NCBI GenBank assembly: GCA_937981945.1
Contig: CALJNJ010000030.1
Coordinates: forward strand, 1-9,069
DNA: 9,069 nt
Reading direction: 5' to 3'
Origin: an uncultured Caulobacterales bacterium
GTDB taxonomy: Bacteria > Pseudomonadota > Alphaproteobacteria > Caulobacterales > Maricaulaceae
This document shows positions 6,055 to 9,069 of the stretch, piece after piece. The first letter of the stretch is position 1, and the number at the start of each line of letters is the position of its first letter. The notes beneath the pieces were generated by a model, which was not told the DNA's origin, did not search any database, and was given only the letters and a program-made list of their open reading frames with translations. The position numbers were made by a program, and so were the translations under genes.

Positions 6055-6063
6055 ACATACAAT

Positions 6064-6095
6064 TACGCGCCGGTACATAGATGAACCGACGCGTA
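6064..6095. repeat. Imperfect inverted repeat in the tRNA-His promoter region
   Basis: TACGCGCCGGT (6064-6074) pairs with ACCGACGCGTA (6085-6095): ten pairs and one C/A mismatch around a ten-base centre. It lies between the protease stop and the tRNA. Without a T-run on either strand it is a poor intrinsic terminator; it covers most of the proposed promoter spacer and the -10. Confidence 0.55.
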
Positions 6096-6102
6096 GCTTC
6101 AA
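6074..6102 (-). promoter_or_regulatory. Candidate tRNA-His promoter with GC-rich discriminator
   Basis: On the minus strand TTGAAG (6102-6097) and TATGTA (6079-6074) are 17 bases apart, placing the start about a dozen bases before the mature tRNA. The bases right after the -10 are CCGGCGCG, a GC-rich discriminator as in stringently controlled stable-RNA promoters. Read-through from the protease gene is also possible. Confidence 0.45.
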
Positions 6103-6119
6103 GCTGATAATTGCTTAGA

Positions 6120-7079
6120 TTAGGTGTTTTTCGGAACTTCGATGGATTCCCAACCTTGGCTGCCTAGTTTTTCCTGATATTTGATGTAATTATACAAATC
6201 ACGCGCCCTTTTTGACGGATCAGGGTGTGTTGACAGGAATTGCGGTGTGCGGCTGGCCCGCTCCTCACCCATTTTTTCCCATAATTTTACGGACTGATAC
6301 GGATCATACCCGGCCTTATACATATATTTCGCGCCCAGCAGATCTGATTCAGATTCGTGCTTGCGAGAGAACGGTAAGGTCACGCCAACTGCAAGGCCCA
6401 TACCCAAACCGGCTTGGATTAGCTGAGTTTGGCGCTGAGCTTTTCGCTGACATTCATAGTATTCACGCTGCGTTCTGACTTTTGTGCGGTCTTTACATTG
6501 CTTGGCGATCTGAGACCCGGCCAGAATAACACCGCCTACCTGCACCAATTGAGTGAACATTTGCTGGCTGAAGCGTTCGCGGGCATGTCTGCCGGTCACA
6601 TGGCCGACTTCGTGGCCCATGACGGCCGCGATTTGATCATCATTATCGGCAAAATCCATCATACCTTTGAAAAAGCCAACGCGATTACCGGGCAAAACAA
6701 AGGCGTTTTTAGAATCTTTTTCAAAAACCGCATAATCCCAGCTTTCACCTGTTTTGTTGGCGCCGCGGGCAATCCGTGATCCGATATTGCGCAGACGCGT
6801 TGTATAACGCGGGTCGGTTGTTGTCGGCATTTTTTGCTTTGTATCCGCCCAACTGGCTGTCGCCATGCTGGATAATTGAGCTTCTGATACCAGGCCGACC
6901 AATTGCTTACGGCCTGTTTCGGGATTGGTTGAACAGCCTGCCAACGCAGGACCTGCCGTTACCATGGCACCACCTGCCGCTAAACCCTGAAGCATTTTTC
7001 GACGATCAGGCTGATCCGCAGAGTGGTCATGGCCACAGCCCGCTAAGTCGTGATCGTGATCATAATGATGAGTGCACAT
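6120..7079 (-). CDS. M48-family metalloprotease, predicted Tat-exported lipoprotein with His-rich N-terminus
   Basis: The 319-residue product is a zinc metalloprotease of the M48 family. The active site is MGHEVGHVTGRH, with zinc ligands His156 and His160 and catalytic Glu157; HESESDLLGAKYM (241-253) supplies the third ligand, probably Glu244. Periplasmic relatives (BepA, LoiP/YggG) handle misassembled outer-membrane proteins. The N-terminus is unusual: residues 1-24 hold six histidines, two cysteines and several aspartates. A twin-arginine-like DRRKMLQ (25-31), a weakly hydrophobic stretch and the lipobox LAGC (46-49) follow, so Cys49 should be lipidated after Tat export. Cys195 and Cys210, in an insertion between active-site motifs, could form a disulfide. 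ATG 7079 has GGAGG six bases upstream. A role in envelope quality control is inferred, and the divergent AsmA-like gene fits that setting. Confidence 0.93.
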   Translation of the reverse strand: MCTHHYDHDHDLAGCGHDHSADQPDRRKMLQGLAAGGAMVTAGPALAGCSTNPETGRKQLVGLVSEAQLSSMATASWADTKQKMPTTTDPRYTTRLRNIGSRIARGANKTGESWDYAVFEKDSKNAFVLPGNRVGFFKGMMDFADNDDQIAAVMGHEVGHVTGRHARERFSQQMFTQLVQVGGVILAGSQIAKQCKDRTKVRTQREYYECQRKAQRQTQLIQAGLGMGLAVGVTLPFSRKHESESDLLGAKYMYKAGYDPYQSVKLWEKMGEERASRTPQFLSTHPDPSKRARDLYNYIKYQEKLGSQGWESIEVPKNT

Positions 7080-7105
7080 AGGAATCCTCCGTTTATTCCA
7101 AAAGA

Positions 7106-7133
7106 AATATACGACAATTTCAACAAAAGAACA
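7106..7133 (-). promoter_or_regulatory. Candidate promoter of the M48 protease gene
   Basis: On the minus strand TATATT (7111-7106) matches the -10 at five of six positions and would start transcription about 20 bases before the ATG. Its -35 (TGTTCT, 7133-7128, spacing 16) is weak. An alternative, TTGAAA (7123-7118) with TGGAAT (7100-7095) at spacing 17, has better hexamers but would start within the ribosome-binding site. Confidence 0.4.
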
Positions 7134-7175
7134 GGGGCCGGTGCAGTGAAATTTCTGTGATTAACAGTAGTTTCA

Positions 7176-7205
7176 TTGGGAATTCAGGTAGATTCCGGCT
7201 ATAAT
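7176..7205 (+). promoter_or_regulatory. Sigma-70-type promoter of the AsmA-like gene containing a GANTC site
   Basis: TTGGGA (7176-7181) and a perfect TATAAT (7200-7205) are 18 bases apart, predicting a start near 7212 and a leader of about 34 bases. GATTC (7191-7195) lies in the spacer, and GAATC (7228-7232) lies in the leader just before the AAGGA ribosome-binding site (7233-7237). GANTC is the target of the alphaproteobacterial methylase CcrM, and GcrA acts at methylated sites of this kind. Confidence 0.65.
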
Positions 7206-7245
7206 GACCGTGGCTGAGATAATTTCAGAATCAAGGATCAGACCG

Positions 7246-9069
7246 ATGAAAAAATTTATTTTTGGAATAGTTGGACTTTTTCTGCTCTTGCTGATTGCAG
7301 CTGTCGTCATTCCGTTTTTAGTGCCCCAAGAGGTTTACAAATCAGCCATTGAGGAGCGGCTCACCGCGGAACTCGACCGCAAGGTCCTCATAGACGGGGA
7401 TATATCGGTTTCGCCTTTCCCGGTTTTAAAAGCAAAAGCGGGCCGAGTGACAATTGAGAACCCTGAAGGCTTTTCCGGCGACTATTTCGCCGCCATGAAT
7501 GCCATGGATACGCGCGTAAAACTTATGCCCTTGCTCTCAAAACGGGTTGAGATCGCGGCGTTTACATTGGTGGATCCTGAAATTCAGCTTGAAAAGCTGA
7601 AAGACGGATCTGTTAACTGGGCTTTTGGCGATGACAAAGCGCCGGCTGAACCGGCCGAAACCGGGCCGTTCAAACGTGACGGGCGATATGCAGATTTGGA
7701 CCCGTCTATCGGGAAGTTCACATTGCAGAACGGAACCATTTCTTATCGCGATGATGCCACAGGCAATAATCATCTCCTCAGCGACGTTGATGTGACGTTT
7801 GAGATGCCAAGCCTAAACAAGCCTGTGTCAATCGACGGAGATTTGATCGCCAATGGTATTTCTATGGATATGGACCTGACCGTTGACACACCCCGCAGCT
7901 TTCTTGACGGGAAGAAGACCCCTGTCGACATTAATCTTCAGACTGACTTTGGGGATTTGAAAGCCAAAGGTTATTTTAAAGAAAGCCAAGATATTTTGTT
8001 CAATCTGGATGTGGGCAGCACGATCAGAGACCTCTTGCCCATCACCGATTATCTGCCGGACAATTTGCCGATAAAGGGCGTGATCAGCACCATCGATTTC
8101 TCGGGGAATTATGACTTTGACGGTAAGACTGTCATCGCAAAAGGTGCCGATATTTCGGTAACAGGACCCGAAATCACGTCGAAATTCAAAGGCGATGCGA
8201 CTCTATCGGACAAGCCGGTCGCCTCGGGTAATCTTGAACTGGTTCTGTCTAATATCCCTGAACTTGCGCGAAAAACCGGTCAAACTTTGCCGGCGGCAGA
8301 TCTTCTGACCTCAGCCAGTATCAATACGAATCTCAAAGCGGCAGGTACCGGATTTACAGCCGAAAACTTATCGGCAGTTCTAAAAGGAGACGGTCTGGAC
8401 ACCACGTTTAACGGCGCAGGATCGTTTGACGGTAAGCCTGCCGCCTCCGGCAATTTTACAGCCAATATTGCATCAGTGCCTAATTTGGTCCGCGCCTTAA
8501 ATCTCGACGCCCCGCAAGCGGCGGCGCTCGGGAATGCCAAAGCTTCAGGAACTCTGACCTTGGATGGCAGCAATGTAACCATGGACATTAAAGAAAGCCG
8601 CACAGAGGGCCCCAATATTAACGCCGGATATCGCGGTCAGTTGATGAAAACGGGCGATGCTATTTCCTTGGCCGGTACATTTGACAGCTTGGTCCCGTCT
8701 GTTCCTGACCTGGCCAAAGCAGCGCAAACGGAATTGCCGTATGCGCAGGCTCTGGAAACCGTGAAGACTACCGGCGCGATTTCAGGAAGCCCCGGCGATT
8801 TGAAGATTTCTGATTTGGATGTTGAACTTTCCGGTGGTCAAGTCGCGGGCCGATTTACGGGAAATGCTGAATTAGGTGAAACCGTGAACTTAAGCGGTGC
8901 TTTTGATAGTTTAGTGCCCTCTTTGCCGGCACTGGCAACGGCAGCGGGACAGGAACTCCCTTACTCAGCCTCAATCGAGACCGTCAAAGCAAAAGGTAAT
9001 ATTTCAGGCAACCCCGGAAATTTGCAAGTATCCGATATGGATATTCAACTGAGCGGCGGACAGGTCAAC
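7246..9069 (+). CDS. AsmA-family envelope protein, 5' part (608 codons seen)
   Basis: The ORF runs off the right edge. ATG 7246 follows AAGGA at eight bases. Residues 1-26 form an N-terminal signal anchor (MKKFIFGIVGLFLLLLIAAV and on), followed by the AsmA-type opening: EVYKSAIEERLTAELDRKV, DGDISVSPFPVLKAKAGRVT and an ENPEGFSG turn. AsmA-like proteins are inner-membrane anchored with a long periplasmic beta-rich groove, and several are implicated in lipid transport between membranes or in outer-membrane protein assembly. From about residue 260 a degenerate unit of 74-77 residues recurs, marked by IRDL (260), IPEL (337), VPNL (411), VPDL (486) and LPAL (560). The last two units are about 63% identical. 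No frameshift is seen. It is transcribed divergently from the protease gene. Family is confident; the cargo and the particular paralog are unknown. Confidence 0.9.
   Translation, partial: MKKFIFGIVGLFLLLLIAAVVIPFLVPQEVYKSAIEERLTAELDRKVLIDGDISVSPFPVLKAKAGRVTIENPEGFSGDYFAAMNAMDTRVKLMPLLSKRVEIAAFTLVDPEIQLEKLKDGSVNWAFGDDKAPAEPAETGPFKRDGRYADLDPSIGKFTLQNGTISYRDDATGNNHLLSDVDVTFEMPSLNKPVSIDGDLIANGISMDMDLTVDTPRSFLDGKKTPVDINLQTDFGDLKAKGYFKESQDILFNLDVGSTIRDLLPITDYLPDNLPIKGVISTIDFSGNYDFDGKTVIAKGADISVTGPEITSKFKGDATLSDKPVASGNLELVLSNIPELARKTGQTLPAADLLTSASINTNLKAAGTGFTAENLSAVLKGDGLDTTFNGAGSFDGKPAASGNFTANIASVPNLVRALNLDAPQAAALGNAKASGTLTLDGSNVTMDIKESRTEGPNINAGYRGQLMKTGDAISLAGTFDSLVPSVPDLAKAAQTELPYAQALETVKTTGAISGSPGDLKISDLDVELSGGQVAGRFTGNAELGETVNLSGAFDSLVPSLPALATAAGQELPYSASIETVKAKGNISGNPGNLQVSDMDIQLSGGQVN
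8668..9069 (+). repeat. Tandem 222-base coding repeat inside the AsmA-like gene
   Basis: Unit one spans 8668-8889 and unit two starts at 8890 and is cut by the window end after 60 codons. Thirty-eight of 60 aligned residues are identical by my count; shared landmarks are FDSLVPS, ELPY, ETVK, ISG, and LSGGQV. More diverged copies lie upstream at spacings of 225, 222 and 231 bases. The unit is in frame, so copy number changes would preserve the protein. Confidence 0.85.

Noticed and set aside
8280..8727. Minus-strand ORFs inside the AsmA-like gene
   Set aside because: They are antisense shadows; the plus-strand frame is open with conserved repeats throughout.
1..9069. Mobile element, prophage, CRISPR array or defence system
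   Set aside because: No transposase, integrase, direct-repeat array, terminal repeats or defence domains were seen; every recognised gene is chromosomal housekeeping or envelope type.

Overview
The window looks like ordinary chromosomal sequence from an alphaproteobacterium. It is compact, with a base composition near half G+C by eye. Evidence for the lineage: a DUF2336 protein, a YfgM-like TPR protein beside panB, a short NAD kinase, a tRNA-His with A73 and no encoded G-1 (a known trait of a large alphaproteobacterial clade), and few GANTC sites, with those present enriched between genes (expected where CcrM methylates DNA). A marine Hyphomonadaceae/Maricaulales-like host with moderate G+C would fit, but that placement is inference. 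I see no insertion sequence, phage gene, CRISPR array, toxin-antitoxin pair or defence cassette.

Layout. Positions 1-3063 carry three minus-strand genes. In transcription order they are an acyl-CoA dehydrogenase (3063-1324), panB (1258-443), and the start of a membrane-anchored TPR protein (329-1, running off the left edge). A glycine-rich 93-residue protein of unknown function (3479-3198, minus) follows, with a clear intrinsic terminator at 3149-3178. A roughly 310-base divergent intergenic region (3480-3792) separates it from nadK (3793-4566, plus). nadK overlaps tail to tail by four bases with a DUF2336 gene (5690-4563, minus). Next come a possible 54-codon plus-strand ORF (5810-5974), tRNA-His(GTG) on the minus strand (6054-5978), and a predicted Tat-exported M48 metalloprotease lipoprotein (7079-6120, minus). 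Divergent from the protease is an AsmA-family envelope protein (7246 to beyond 9069), which contains a degenerate repeat of about 74 residues.

How the genes relate. Core metabolism is represented by coenzyme A precursor synthesis (panB), NADP synthesis (nadK) and acyl-CoA oxidation. The right third concerns the cell envelope: the protease and the AsmA-like protein share a 166-base divergent regulatory region that carries three GANTC sites, one of them inside a good sigma-70-type promoter. The best leads are this possible methylation-sensitive promoter, the His-rich extension ahead of the protease's Tat signal, the A73 tRNA-His, and the internal repeats of the AsmA protein. I did not find a previously undescribed multi-gene system.
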